From assembly GCA_910575495.1 (NCBI GenBank), contig CAJTFS010000003.1, forward strand, positions 186,001 to 250,000: DNA of 64,000 nt, given 5' to 3'. The stretch comes from Bacteroidales bacterium (GTDB lineage Bacteria > Bacteroidota > Bacteroidia > Bacteroidales > Rikenellaceae). How positions within the stretch are numbered: the stretch's first letter is position 1; each line of letters opens with the position of its first letter. Below, piece by piece: positions 19,759 to 28,666 of this stretch. Under the pieces are notes generated by a model that was not told the DNA's origin, made no database searches, and saw only the letters and a program-made list of their open reading frames with translations. The position numbers and the translations under genes were made by a program.

Positions 19759-20825
19759 TACACTACGTAACAGGCAATTTGTTGGCAGCTTCGGACGAAG
19801 CTTTAGTCAATACCGTTAATACCGTTGGCATTATGGGTAAAGGGATTGCTTTGCAATTCAAAGATACATATCCCAACAATTTCCAAGCATATCAGCAAGC
19901 ATGCAAAGACGGCACGATCATTCCGGGCAAATTGCTGGTAACGAAAGAAGCAACTCTTTCGTCTAAACCAAAATGGATCATTAATTTTCCGACGAAAAAG
20001 GATTGGAAACACCGTTCCAAATACGAATACATCGAAGAAGGGCTTAAGGATTTAGTCCGAGTTATCCGCCAATATCAGATTAAGAGTATTGCCATTCCTC
20101 CCCTCGGATGCGGCAATGGAGGATTAGACTGGGCGCAGGTAAAAACTCTGATGGAAAAATACCTCGGCACGTTGGAGATCGATGTGCATATTTACCAGCC
20201 GAACGAAGCTGTCAGCGAATTGTTAAAACGAGAAACCAATCATAAAGAAGCAAAACTGACTCCAGCCAGAGCCTTGTTGCTATATGCGTTATTCTACTAC
20301 GAATCTTTGGGGGAAAACAGCAGTTTATTCGTTGCAAACAAATTAGCCTACTTCATGCAGCTTCTCGGTGAACCATCGTTCGGGAAGTTGAACTTCGCTG
20401 CAGCTCATTATGGGCCTTATTGCCCGCAAGTAGGACATATTCTCCATGATGTGAATGGAAAATACCTCAAAGGGCTTGAGCAAATGAATATCGGTGCTTT
20501 CGATGCGTTAGAATTGCAATACAGCACCATGAAAGAAGTCAGCGAGTACGTAAAAACCAAGTTGAAACCAGAACAAATTGCACGACTGAAACAGTTGATC
20601 AAATTGATAACAGGATTTCAATCGGCATTGTCTCTCGAAGTACTTGCCTCGGTAGCTTATGTCCGAAAAGAAAATCCTTGTATTGATTTGAATCAAACCA
20701 TCACAAAAATACAGGAATGGTCTCCCCGCAAAAAACATCTGTTCAAAGAAAAGTATATACAAATTGCCTACACTTATTTGGATGCTTTTTCGCAAGGAAA
20801 AGATGAGCTTTTTAGGACATGCTAA
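19755..20825 (+). CDS. darG: DarG macrodomain antitoxin
   Basis: DarG removes ADP-ribose from DNA and also binds DarT directly. The N-terminal macrodomain (residues 1 to about 155) carries GNLLAASDEALVNTVNTVG, then MGKGIALQFK, and IPPLGCGNGGLDW, the ligand-binding loops of the family. The C-terminal 190 residues (LTPARALLLYALFYYE onward) correspond to the DarT-neutralising domain. At 356 residues the length is as expected for two-domain DarG. Both key loops look intact. Confidence 0.92.
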   Translation: MIHYVTGNLLAASDEALVNTVNTVGIMGKGIALQFKDTYPNNFQAYQQACKDGTIIPGKLLVTKEATLSSKPKWIINFPTKKDWKHRSKYEYIEEGLKDLVRVIRQYQIKSIAIPPLGCGNGGLDWAQVKTLMEKYLGTLEIDVHIYQPNEAVSELLKRETNHKEAKLTPARALLLYALFYYESLGENSSLFVANKLAYFMQLLGEPSFGKLNFAAAHYGPYCPQVGHILHDVNGKYLKGLEQMNIGAFDALELQYSTMKEVSEYVKTKLKPEQIARLKQLIKLITGFQSALSLEVLASVAYVRKENPCIDLNQTITKIQEWSPRKKHLFKEKYIQIAYTYLDAFSQGKDELFRTC

Positions 20826-21064
20826 ATGCATCGTAGATTCTCCCAAAATACATTTTTTATTGGGAAATCTTATAAGAATGTATATCTTTGCATTGTAGTA
20901 AACTAAACGAGCAGACACTTGGCTGACAATAGCTTGACTATTGCCGACAAGAAACCGTTACAAAAGCGTTACTACGCGGCTATTGACATATTTACAACCT
21001 TGATAATAAGGATTTTGGAGAACAAGTTCACGAATCGTATTCTCCACATCTCGAAGATTGCGAC
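20826..21064 (+). other. Remnant copy B and possible promoter downstream of darG
   Basis: TATCTTTG at 20883-20890 is a promoter-like -7 box. At 20925-20985 a short open stretch (DNSLTIADKKPLQKRYYAA) repeats, imperfectly, the remnant at 18722 on the far side of darTG. The DNA similarity covers roughly 80 bases in the same orientation. No intact gene is visible. Confidence 0.45.
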
Positions 21065-21094
21065 GGCAGAACGTATATGTTCTGCTGTTTTTTT
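21065..21094 (+). terminator. Rho-independent terminator
   Basis: GCAGAAC / GTTCTGC stem with loop GTATAT, followed by a run of seven T. It closes transcription from the darTG side. Confidence 0.75.
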
Positions 21095-21288
21095 GTCGGC
21101 CCTTCTCCGGAAAAATAGCTTTCCCGTCCTTGTGCCGCCAAAAACATCGCTGCGCTCATCGCAATCTTTTCCACCTCACAAACGCCATTCTCACAAAAGC
21201 ATGAGTTACGGGGCGAAAAACATTCGATTTTATAGGCCGTCCCGCGAGTGCTTCGCAATTCGAATCCCGTATTAATCGGAAATGCGCC

Positions 21289-21318
21289 AGACTGCAGACA
21301 AATGTTTGCAGTCTTTTT
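21289..21318 (+). terminator. Rho-independent terminator near the element/core boundary
   Basis: AGACTGCA / TGCAGTCT stem followed by TTTTTT. It lies about 190 bases before the convergent antiporter gene. The rest of 21095-21507 has no gene or tRNA I can support. Confidence 0.75.
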
Positions 21319-21507
21319 TGTATTTGTGCGAAAGCAGAATCCCCCAAACAGAACCGGACTCAAACGAGAGCCCGCAACGCATGGTGCGGCGGGAGTTTCC
21401 GGACACCGAATGCGTTAAGCACAAAGGACGCGTAAACAGAATAGGGTAAAACGCGAAATAGGGCGGCAGGCGCCAATCCAAAGCAGACGAAGCCTTGCGC
21501 GCCGCCG

Positions 21508-23007
21508 TCAGAGCCGCTTCACGTCACTGACACCCAGATGCTTGTAGGAAGCGGCGAGCTCCTCGCCGCGGTCGGAAATGACCAGCAGTTTGTCACCGAT
21601 GAGCAGCTCGGTTTTGCCCTGCGGCACGAAGTAATCGCCGTCGCGGCACACGAGCATGACCAGCGTATTCTCGGGCAGCGTGATCTCGCGGAGCGTCTGT
21701 CCGCGGCCGAGCATGCTTTCGTTGACCTCTACCTCCGTGAAGACCGACTTGACCTCCTCCTGCATGTTGACGCTGAAAGTCGACCCGCGCTCCTCGTAGG
21801 AAAGTCCCAGCAGATTGGCCATGCTGCTGACGGTGGTGCCCTGCACCAGGAGCGAAATGATGGTGGAGAGGAACACGACGTTGAAAAGCAGGTCGGCATG
21901 TCCGATCCCGGCCACCATGGGATAGAGCGCAAAGAGAATGGGCACGGCGCCGCGCAGCCCCACCCACGAAACATAAAGCCGCGCCTTGAGCGAGAAGCCG
22001 CGGAAAGGAGCCAGGCATGCGAAGACCGAAACGGGCCGCGCGACCAGAATCATGAAAGCCCCGACCAGCAGACCGAGGATCAGCACTTCGGGCTGCAAGA
22101 GCTCGTCGCTGTTGACGAAAAGGCCCAGCGTGAGGAACATCACGATCTGCATAAGCCATGTGAAACCGTCGAAAAAGATGGTCATGGGCTGTTTCTGCGT
22201 CAGGCGGTGGTTGCCGACAACGAGTCCAGCGAGGTAGACGGCGAGATAACCGTTGCCGCGGACCAGATCGGTGAAAGCGAATGCAAAGAAGATGAAAGCC
22301 AGCAGCAGCACCGAATAGAGCGACTTGTTGGCCAGGTTGATTCCGTTGATGGTGAAGACGGCGAGCCGGCCGATAAGATAGCCGGACAAGGCGCCGACGA
22401 CCATCTGCACGATGAAGAAAACGATACTCATGCCCACTCCCGTGTCGCCCGACGCACGCGACAGCATGCCGATAAGCAAGATGGTGAGCATGTAGGCCAT
22501 GGGGTCGTTCGAACCGCTCTCGAGCTCGAGCAGCGGCCGCAGGTTCTCGCGCAAGCCCCGCTTCTTGCTTCGCAGGATGGAGAAGACCGACGCGGAGTCG
22601 GTGGACGACATGGTGGCGGCCAGCAGAAGCGCGGCGACGAACGGGATTTCAACCCCGACGAGCGGAGCGACCAGCCACACGAAGGTACCGAGGATCAGGG
22701 CCGTGATAACCACGCCCGCGGTGGCGAGCACGACGCCGGGGCCGATGACGGGGCGGATCTGCGAGAACTTGGTGTCCATACCGCCCGTAAAGAGGATGAT
22801 GCACAGCGACGTCATGCCCAGGAACCGGGTCATGTCGACCGACCGGAACGAAATGAAATCCAGTCCGAAAAGCATGCCGACTCCGAGGAACAGCAACAGG
22901 GCCGGCGCTCCGAACCGATAGGCGGCCTTGCCGGCGATCACGGCCACGAAGAGCAGCAACGCTCCGACCAGCACGATATGTTCACTTGTAAAGTCGATCA
23001 TCTGCAT
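21508..23007 (-). CDS. Potassium/proton antiporter, CvrA/NhaP2 type (CPA1)
   Basis: The 499-residue protein has about twelve hydrophobic segments in its first 400 residues. It carries CPA1 landmarks such as AATMSSTDSASVFSILRS and LELESGSNDPMAYMLTI; the ND pair sits where ion-binding acids are expected. A cytosolic TrkA-C-like domain closes it (LREITLPENTLVMLVCRDGDY). Members exchange K+ or Na+ for H+ and protect against osmotic or pH stress. GC content marks the return to core genome. The start could also be the Met two codons later. Confidence 0.88.
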   Translation of the reverse strand: MQMIDFTSEHIVLVGALLLFVAVIAGKAAYRFGAPALLLFLGVGMLFGLDFISFRSVDMTRFLGMTSLCIILFTGGMDTKFSQIRPVIGPGVVLATAGVVITALILGTFVWLVAPLVGVEIPFVAALLLAATMSSTDSASVFSILRSKKRGLRENLRPLLELESGSNDPMAYMLTILLIGMLSRASGDTGVGMSIVFFIVQMVVGALSGYLIGRLAVFTINGINLANKSLYSVLLLAFIFFAFAFTDLVRGNGYLAVYLAGLVVGNHRLTQKQPMTIFFDGFTWLMQIVMFLTLGLFVNSDELLQPEVLILGLLVGAFMILVARPVSVFACLAPFRGFSLKARLYVSWVGLRGAVPILFALYPMVAGIGHADLLFNVVFLSTIISLLVQGTTVSSMANLLGLSYEERGSTFSVNMQEEVKSVFTEVEVNESMLGRGQTLREITLPENTLVMLVCRDGDYFVPQGKTELLIGDKLLVISDRGEELAASYKHLGVSDVKRL

Positions 23008-23101
23008 CCAATCACAATCAAAAAATCAAAATTCACGTAATCGGGAAATGCCTCGCCGCGGCTGCCCCGCGGGTTCCGATTCCGAAACAACCGGTTCGGC
23101 C

Positions 23102-23914
23102 CTACTGCGGTATGAATATATAGGTGATCGTACCGCGCTGGCGGGCCGGAGCCGAGGTGTCGATGTTGAAAAGCGAGGCTCGGGCCGCCCCGAGCGCCTC
23201 TTCGCGCATGCAGGCGTCGCCGCCCGACACGACATGGGCCGACACGACCTCGCCCGAACGGTTGACGGCGATCTCAACCTCCACGTCGCCGCCCCCCTCG
23301 CACCGGTAGGCCGGCACCTCCAGATGCCGCGACGTCCGCACCGGATCGGTCAGCGAAAACGACACCGTCACGCGGCCCTTGACCTTGCGGTCCTGCTGCT
23401 CGGAGCCCACCTCCGTGCCCGCCCGCTGCCGGATTGCCTGCTCCTCGGCCAGCCCCTGCTCGTAGGCCTCGCGGTTGGCCCGCAAGCGTTCGGCGGTCTC
23501 GGCGGCCGCATCGCTGAGCGCCGAGGTGTTGGTGCCGCGGTCGTCCTTCAGCTCTTCGTTGAGGGCGTTTTCGTTGGAGGCTGCGTTGCGGATGCTTTTC
23601 CAGTCGATGGGGTCCTCCTGCTGCTTGCGCTTCACCTCCTCCTCGAGCCGGTCGCGCTCCTTCTCCAACTCGGCAAGGGTCTGCAGGTCGATGTACATGC
23701 CCTGCGACGGAGCGCGGCGCCCGACGACGATCTTCGCCGACACGAACACGACCATCAGCACCAGGTAGGCGATGAGCGTGATGCACAGGCCCATCCGATG
23801 GTCGTAGGCCCACGAACCCGCATCCTCGCGCCGTTTGTCGAACGGCAGTCGCAAACGCGGACGCCGGGCAGGGCTCGGCGTCGGGGGAATATGGTCGGCA
23901 GGTCGGTCTGTCAT
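23102..23914 (-). CDS. TonB-like single-pass energy transducer protein
   Basis: Start set at 23914 (MTDRPADHIPPTPSPARRP); the frame runs further upstream, but that part is low complexity. The 270-residue protein has a Pro/Arg-rich cytosolic start, one membrane segment (GLCITLIAYLVLMVVFVSA, near residues 42-60), a long charged coiled coil (LEKERDRLEEEVKRKQQ), and a C-terminal TonB-family fold ending GTITYIFIPQ. The coiled coil replaces the usual Pro-rich spacer. It probably spans the periplasm to contact an outer membrane partner. No exbB/exbD is nearby. Confidence 0.65.
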   Translation of the reverse strand: MTDRPADHIPPTPSPARRPRLRLPFDKRREDAGSWAYDHRMGLCITLIAYLVLMVVFVSAKIVVGRRAPSQGMYIDLQTLAELEKERDRLEEEVKRKQQEDPIDWKSIRNAASNENALNEELKDDRGTNTSALSDAAAETAERLRANREAYEQGLAEEQAIRQRAGTEVGSEQQDRKVKGRVTVSFSLTDPVRTSRHLEVPAYRCEGGGDVEVEIAVNRSGEVVSAHVVSGGDACMREEALGAARASLFNIDTSAPARQRGTITYIFIPQ

Positions 23915-24141
23915 GGCAGTCGGCAGCAATTTCGACAAAAACAATCGTGCGTTCCCCGTACGGCTTTCGGCTCCGGCCGCTCCGGGCTTCCGCCACCGGC
24001 GGGAGGTCGGCCCGGCCCGGCTCGCAAGGCCGGACGTCCGCCGCCCGAAAAAAAGGGTCCGGTCGCACTCAGCGGCGCATCGGATTTCGGGACCGTACGC
24101 ACATAATCGCGACAAAAATAGTTTTTTTTAGCGATTTTTTA

Positions 24142-24149
24142 TACCTTTG
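24142..24149 (+). promoter_or_regulatory. -7 box TACCTTTG before lpxC-fabZ
   Basis: Matches TAnnTTTG 29 bases before the start. The upstream box is an imperfect A/T-rich stretch. Confidence 0.45.
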
Positions 24150-24178
24150 GGCACAAAATTATAAGAAACCCAACGTTT

Positions 24179-25570
24179 ATGTCAACCAAACAGCAAACGC
24201 TCAAGGCCCCCATTTCCTTCTCGGGCAAAGGCCTGCATACGGGCGTCAACGTGACCATGACCGTCCATCCGGCCGACGCCGACTCGGGAATCGTGTTCCG
24301 CCGGGTCGACCTCGAAGGACAGCCCATAATTCCCGCTCTCTGCGACAACGTAACGGACACTTCGCGCGGCACGACCATCGAGCTGGGCGGCCATCGCGTA
24401 AGCACCATCGAACACATCATGTCGGCGCTCTGGACACTCGGCGTGGACAACGCCACGATCGACATCGACGCACCCGAAACGCCCATCATGGACGGCTCGG
24501 CGCGCGAATACGCCGAAGCCATCCTCCGCACGGGCACGGTGGAGCAGGAGGCCGAGCGCAAATACTACCACGTGACCGAGAAGATGGTCTACACCATCCC
24601 CGAAAAGGGCGTGGCCATCATCCTCTACCCCGACGACGAGTTCTCCGTGTCGCTGCACGTCGACTACAACTCCAAGGTCATCGGCAACCAGTATGCCACT
24701 TTCGATCCGGGCGACGACTACGCAACGAAGATCGCGCCGTGCCGCACGTTCGTCTTCCTGCACGAGCTGGAGCCGCTCATCAAGATGAACCTCATCAAGG
24801 GCGGCGACCTGGACAACGCCATCGTCGTGGTCGAGAACCCCGTGGCCGAGGAGGAGCAGGCGAGCCTCAAGAAACTTTTCAACAAGTCGGACGTCGAGAT
24901 CAAACCGGGCTATCTGAACAACCTGGAGCTGCGCTGCAACAACGAACTGGCGCGCCACAAGCTGCTCGACCTGCTGGGCGACTTCGCACTGATGGGCGTG
25001 CGCATCAAGGGCCGCGTGTGGGCCACCCGTCCCGGCCACTTCGCCAACACGGAATTCATGAAGCAGCTCAAGCGCTCGATCCGCAAGGCCGGCGAGAAAC
25101 CCCGCTACAACTACGACTGCCGCAAACCGGCGCTCTACGATATCAACGCCATCCGCAAGATGCTGCCCCACCGCCCGCCTTTCCTGCTGGTGGACCGCAT
25201 CTTCCACTGCGATGCAACGTCGGTGGCCGGCATCAAGAACGTGACGATGAACGAACCCTTCTTCGTGGGCCACTTCCCCGAAGAACCCGTCATGCCGGGC
25301 GTGCTGATCGTCGAAGCCATGGCCCAGTGCAGCGGCATCATGGTGCTCAACACCGTGCCCGACCCCGAGAACTACTCTACGTACTTCATGAAGATCGACG
25401 GCGTGAAGTTCAAGCGCAAGGTCGTGCCGGGCGACACGCTCCAGTTCGAAATCCACCTGCTGGAGCCCATCCGCCGCGGCGTGGCGCTGGTCGAGGCCAA
25501 GGCGTTCGTGGGCGAAACGCTCGCCTGCGAAGCGGTGCTCATGGCCCAGGTCGTCAAAAACCGTCAGTAA
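24179..25570 (+). CDS. lpxC-fabZ: Bifunctional LpxC deacetylase / FabZ 3-hydroxyacyl-ACP dehydratase
   Basis: The first 310 or so residues are LpxC, the zinc enzyme that commits UDP-acyl-GlcNAc to lipid A. Zinc ligands lie in [13 protein letters not shown] and in the late [14 protein letters not shown]. From about residue 320 the sequence is Fab[14 protein letters not shown] and [20 protein letters not shown], carrying the catalytic His and Glu. The fusion is the normal form in Bacteroidetes and ties lipid A to fatty acid synthesis through the shared hydroxyacyl-ACP pool. lpxA starts one base after the stop. Confidence 0.96.
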   Translation: MSTKQQTLKAPISFSGKGLHTGVNVTMTVHPADADSGIVFRRVDLEGQPIIPALCDNVTDTSRGTTIELGGHRVSTIEHIMSALWTLGVDNATIDIDAPETPIMDGSAREYAEAILRTGTVEQEAERKYYHVTEKMVYTIPEKGVAIILYPDDEFSVSLHVDYNSKVIGNQYATFDPGDDYATKIAPCRTFVFLHELEPLIKMNLIKGGDLDNAIVVVENPVAEEEQASLKKLFNKSDVEIKPGYLNNLELRCNNELARHKLLDLLGDFALMGVRIKGRVWATRPGHFANTEFMKQLKRSIRKAGEKPRYNYDCRKPALYDINAIRKMLPHRPPFLLVDRIFHCDATSVAGIKNVTMNEPFFVGHFPEEPVMPGVLIVEAMAQCSGIMVLNTVPDPENYSTYFMKIDGVKFKRKVVPGDTLQFEIHLLEPIRRGVALVEAKAFVGETLACEAVLMAQVVKNRQ

Positions 25571-25571
25571 G

Positions 25572-26366
25572 ATGATCAGTCCGCTCGCATACATCCATCC
25601 CGACGCCAAGCTGGGCCAGGGAGTGACCGTCGAACCGTTCGCCTGCATTGCCGGCGACGTCGAGATCGGCGACAACTGCTGGATCGGTCCCGGAGCCGTC
25701 ATCCACGACGGTGCCCGCATCGGCAAGCGCTGCAAGATACACACCGCGGCCTCGGTTTCGTGCCTGCCGCAAGATCTCAAGTTCGACGGCGAAGTGACCA
25801 CTTGTCGGATCGGCGACGACAACGACATCCGCGAATACGTCACCATCAGCCGCGGCACCAAGTCGACCGGCACCACCATCGTCGGCGACGGCAACCTGCT
25901 GATGGCCTACGTGCACGTGGGACACGACTGCGTGGTGGGCAGCCACTGCGTCATCGCCAACCGCGTGTCGCTGGCCGGCGAAGTCCATGTCGGCGACTGG
26001 GCCGTCATCGGAGGCCACGCCGCCATCCACCAGTGGACCCGCATCGGCGCGCACTCGATGATCCAGGGCGGTGCGCTCCTGGGCCAGGACCTGCCGCCCT
26101 ACGTCATCATCCGCAACGACACGCTCCGCTTCGCCGGCATCAACAAGATCGGCCTTTCGCGCCGCGGCTTCACGCCCGAGCGCATCGCCGAAATCCACGA
26201 TGCCTGCCGCATCCTGTTCCAGAGCGGCATGAACTACCTCAACGGGTGCGACGAGGTGGAACGCTCCGTGCCGCAGAGTCCCGAGCGCGACGGCCTGCTG
26301 GAGTTCATCCGCACATCGAAGCGCGGCATCATCAAGCCCTACGCTTCGGGCCGCAGCGAAGAGTAA
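25572..26366 (+). CDS. lpxA: UDP-N-acetylglucosamine O-acyltransferase
   Basis: LpxA performs the first lipid A step, moving a 3-hydroxyacyl chain from ACP to UDP-GlcNAc. The 264-residue protein is a left-handed beta helix of hexapeptide repeats (for example VEIGDNCWIGPGAVI). The catalytic His region is MAYVHVGHDCVVG, and GGHAAIHQWTRIG marks the later coils. A C-terminal helical bundle with LSRRGFTPERIAEIHDACR follows. It lies one base after lpxC-fabZ, so the two are co-transcribed. Confidence 0.96.
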   Translation: MISPLAYIHPDAKLGQGVTVEPFACIAGDVEIGDNCWIGPGAVIHDGARIGKRCKIHTAASVSCLPQDLKFDGEVTTCRIGDDNDIREYVTISRGTKSTGTTIVGDGNLLMAYVHVGHDCVVGSHCVIANRVSLAGEVHVGDWAVIGGHAAIHQWTRIGAHSMIQGGALLGQDLPPYVIIRNDTLRFAGINKIGLSRRGFTPERIAEIHDACRILFQSGMNYLNGCDEVERSVPQSPERDGLLEFIRTSKRGIIKPYASGRSEE

Positions 26367-26405
26367 AAAAATCCGCCCGAATATTGGCATATCATTTTTT
26401 TTACT

Positions 26406-26413
26406 TATATTTG
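26406..26413 (+). promoter_or_regulatory. -7 box TATATTTG for the rimP-nusA-infB transcript
   Basis: A perfect TAnnTTTG match, with a TTGG-like box about 18 bases upstream. It leaves a leader of roughly 80 nt before rimP. Confidence 0.6.
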
Positions 26414-26417
26414 CAGT

Positions 26418-26463
26418 GCCGTAAGGCATGACGCACGAGGTAAGGGGACGCACAAGTCCCCTT
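26418..26463 (+). promoter_or_regulatory. Two-hairpin leader of rimP
   Basis: GCC-GTAA-GGC is followed by AAGGGGAC (26442-26449) / GTCCCCTT (26456-26463) with loop GCACAA. The second hairpin is followed only by a weak T-rich stretch. It could be an attenuator or a ribosome-related leader; no known family is claimed. Confidence 0.45.
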
Positions 26464-26501
26464 ATTTCATAGTTGTACACGACTTGACAACGCAATCGGG
26501 A

Positions 26502-26969
26502 ATGATCGACACGAAAAAAATCACGGCCGCGGCCGAAGCGAAACTGCAAGGCACCGACATGTTCGTGGTGGGCTGCAACTGCTCGCCGGGCAACGAAATC
26601 GAACTGCTGATCGACAGCGACACCTCGGTCTCGATCGACGCCTGCGTGGCGCTGAGCCGCGCCGTCGAAGCGGAATTCGACCGCGATGCCGAGGATTTCT
26701 CGCTCACGGTGGCTTCGGCAGGCATCGGCTCGGAACTCCGCTGCCTGCGCCAATACCGCAAGCTGGTGGGCCGGCCCGTGGAGGTGCTGCTGCTCAGCGG
26801 CGTGAAGATCACGGCCCAGCTCGATGCGGCGGACGAAGAAGGCATCACGCTTTCCTACGAAGAAAAACAGACCGTGGAAGGCAAGAAGCGCAAACAGACC
26901 GTGCGGGTGACGCGCACCTACCCTTTTGCCGAAATCAAGTCGACACGCGAGTTTCTCGACTTCAAGTAA
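26502..26969 (+). CDS. rimP: Ribosome maturation factor RimP
   Basis: RimP assists 30S subunit maturation. The ATG at 26502 (MIDTKKITAAAEAKL) is preferred over an upstream TTG. The 155-residue product has the N-terminal RimP domain (NEIELLIDSDTSVSIDACVALSRAVEAEFDRD, then YRKLVGRPVEVLL). A C-terminal Sm-like half carries a basic insert (EGKKRKQTVRV). It is first in the rimP-nusA-infB order common across bacteria, though an unusual 430-base repeat-bearing gap separates it from nusA. Confidence 0.93.
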   Translation: MIDTKKITAAAEAKLQGTDMFVVGCNCSPGNEIELLIDSDTSVSIDACVALSRAVEAEFDRDAEDFSLTVASAGIGSELRCLRQYRKLVGRPVEVLLLSGVKITAQLDAADEEGITLSYEEKQTVEGKKRKQTVRVTRTYPFAEIKSTREFLDFK

Positions 26970-27403
26970 GGTGAATAAAAATTAAAGAACGTTTTTTTAA
27001 GCCGAGTGCAGAGCCGAACCCTGTTCGAACGTTGCCGAGGCGCGAAAACCTGCCCTGAAAAGGGAACTAAAAAATTCCGCCCCGATGTCTGAGCCGTAGG
27101 CGGAGGAGGGACTAAAAGCGTGAGCGCAGGGGCAGGTTCGCTTGCGAACCCGCGATTAGGCGCCCGAAGCAGCGTTAGGCCCTCCACAGCAGGCGAAGAC
27201 AATCGGAAGGAGAGGCTAACTGCGCTGCGCTTGTTTTCCTCCTCCTTGCGAGGTATAGTCCGCAAGCGGCCTCTGCCCTCGCTGCGAGCGTCGGTTTTTA
27301 CGCCGCTTTTTGCCGGCACAAAAAGCGGCAAATAGAGCGACAAAAACCCAAAAAAAAGGATTCGAAACACCTGTTAAAAAATACAAATAATCAAAATAAC
27401 CCC
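26970..27403. repeat. Repeat-rich spacer between rimP and nusA
   Basis: The spacer holds two stem-loops built around a conserved TT loop. One is GGTTCGC-TT-GCGAACC near 27130. The other, at 27222-27290 (reverse orientation), contains CTCCTCCTTGCGAGG and GTCCGCAAGCGGC and matches the palindromic element inside the MITE copies and the two ICE genes. The T-rich 27290-27345 could slow or stop transcripts. No gene is supported here. Confidence 0.6.
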
Positions 27404-28633
27404 ATGGACAATCTGAATCTCATCAGCAACTTTGCGGAGTTCAAGGAACTGAAGAACATCGACAAACCGACGATGATAGGCGTGCTGGAAGACGTCTTCC
27501 GCCACGCGCTGCAGAAACAATACGAGACCGACGAGAACTTCGACGTGATCATCAATCCCGAGAAGGGCGACCTCGAAATCTGGCGCAACCGTACGGTCGT
27601 GGAAGACGGAGCCGTGGAGAATCCCAACACGCAGATCGCCGTGTCGGAAGTCAAGGCCATCGACTCCACCTACGAAGTGGGCGACGAATATGCCGACGAG
27701 ATCAAGCTCTCGTCGTTCGGCCGCCGCGCGGTGCTGTCGCTGCGTCAGAACCTCGCCTCGCGCATCCTCGACCTGGAAAAGGCCAACCTCTACGAGAAAT
27801 ACTCCGACAAGGTGGGCGAAATCATCACGGGCGAGGTCTACCAGGTCTGGAAAAAGGAGGTGCTGATCCTCGACGATGATGAAAACGAACTGATCCTCCC
27901 CAAGAGCGAGCAGATACCCAACGACTTCTACCGCAAGGGCGACACCATCAAGGCGATCGTCAAATCGGTGGAGATGAACAACAACCAGCCGCGCATCATC
28001 CTTTCGCGTACGGCCAACCAGTTCCTGGAGCGGCTCTTCGAACAGGAGGTGCCCGAGATTTTCGACGGTCTGATCACCATCAAGAAGATCGTGCGCATTC
28101 CCGGCGAGCGCGCCAAGGTGGCCGTGGAGTCCTACGACGACCGCATCGACCCCGTCGGCGCCTGCGTGGGCATGAAGGGTTCGCGCATCTACTCGATCGT
28201 CAAGGAGCTGCGCAACGAGAACATCGACGTGCTCAACTACACCGCCAACACGCAGCTCATGATCCAGCGGGCCCTCAATCCTGCGAAGATCTCCTCCATC
28301 ACCCTCGACGAGGAGAAGCAGACGGCCGCCGTCTACCTCAAACCCGATCAGGTGTCGCTGGCCATCGGCAAGGGCGGTCTGAACATCCGCCTCTCGAAGA
28401 TGCTCACAGGCTACGACATCGACGTCTACCGCGAGGTCGAGGAGGAGGACGTGGCCCTCACGGAGTTCGCCGACGAAATCGACGCCTGGATCATCGAGGC
28501 GCTCAAGAACGTGGGCTGCGATACGGCCAAGAGCGTGCTGGAACTCCCCGTTGAGGAGATCGCCGCACGTGCCGACCTCGAACTCGAACAGGCGCAGAAG
28601 GTCGTGGAGATACTGAAAGCCGAGTTCGAATAA
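27404..28633 (+). CDS. nusA: Transcription termination/antitermination factor NusA
   Basis: NusA binds RNA polymerase and nascent RNA to control pausing and termination. In 409 residues it has the N-terminal polymerase-binding domain, an S1 domain (GEIITGEVYQVWKKEVLIL), KH1 with GACVGMKGSRI, and KH2 with LAIGKGGLNIRLS. A short acidic C-terminus with one helix-hairpin-helix-like stretch follows (DTAKSVLELPVEEIAARAD). The two C-terminal acidic repeats of E. coli NusA are absent, as is usual outside the gamma-proteobacteria. Confidence 0.95.
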   Translation: MDNLNLISNFAEFKELKNIDKPTMIGVLEDVFRHALQKQYETDENFDVIINPEKGDLEIWRNRTVVEDGAVENPNTQIAVSEVKAIDSTYEVGDEYADEIKLSSFGRRAVLSLRQNLASRILDLEKANLYEKYSDKVGEIITGEVYQVWKKEVLILDDDENELILPKSEQIPNDFYRKGDTIKAIVKSVEMNNNQPRIILSRTANQFLERLFEQEVPEIFDGLITIKKIVRIPGERAKVAVESYDDRIDPVGACVGMKGSRIYSIVKELRNENIDVLNYTANTQLMIQRALNPAKISSITLDEEKQTAAVYLKPDQVSLAIGKGGLNIRLSKMLTGYDIDVYREVEEEDVALTEFADEIDAWIIEALKNVGCDTAKSVLELPVEEIAARADLELEQAQKVVEILKAEFE

Positions 28634-28666
28634 ACCGTTTACGCTAAAGAAAGGAGAACACACGAT

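Noticed and set aside
21190-21290. Possible tRNA or attachment-site remnant (ATTCGAATCCCG resembles a T-loop) at the element/core boundary
   Set aside because: No matching acceptor, anticodon or T-stem pairing can be drawn on either strand, so I do not call a tRNA.
21538-23040. Very long plus-strand frame opposite the antiporter gene
   Set aside because: Composition is His/Glu/Asp/Arg-rich as expected from an antisense GC-rich gene; the minus-strand frame has clear family motifs.
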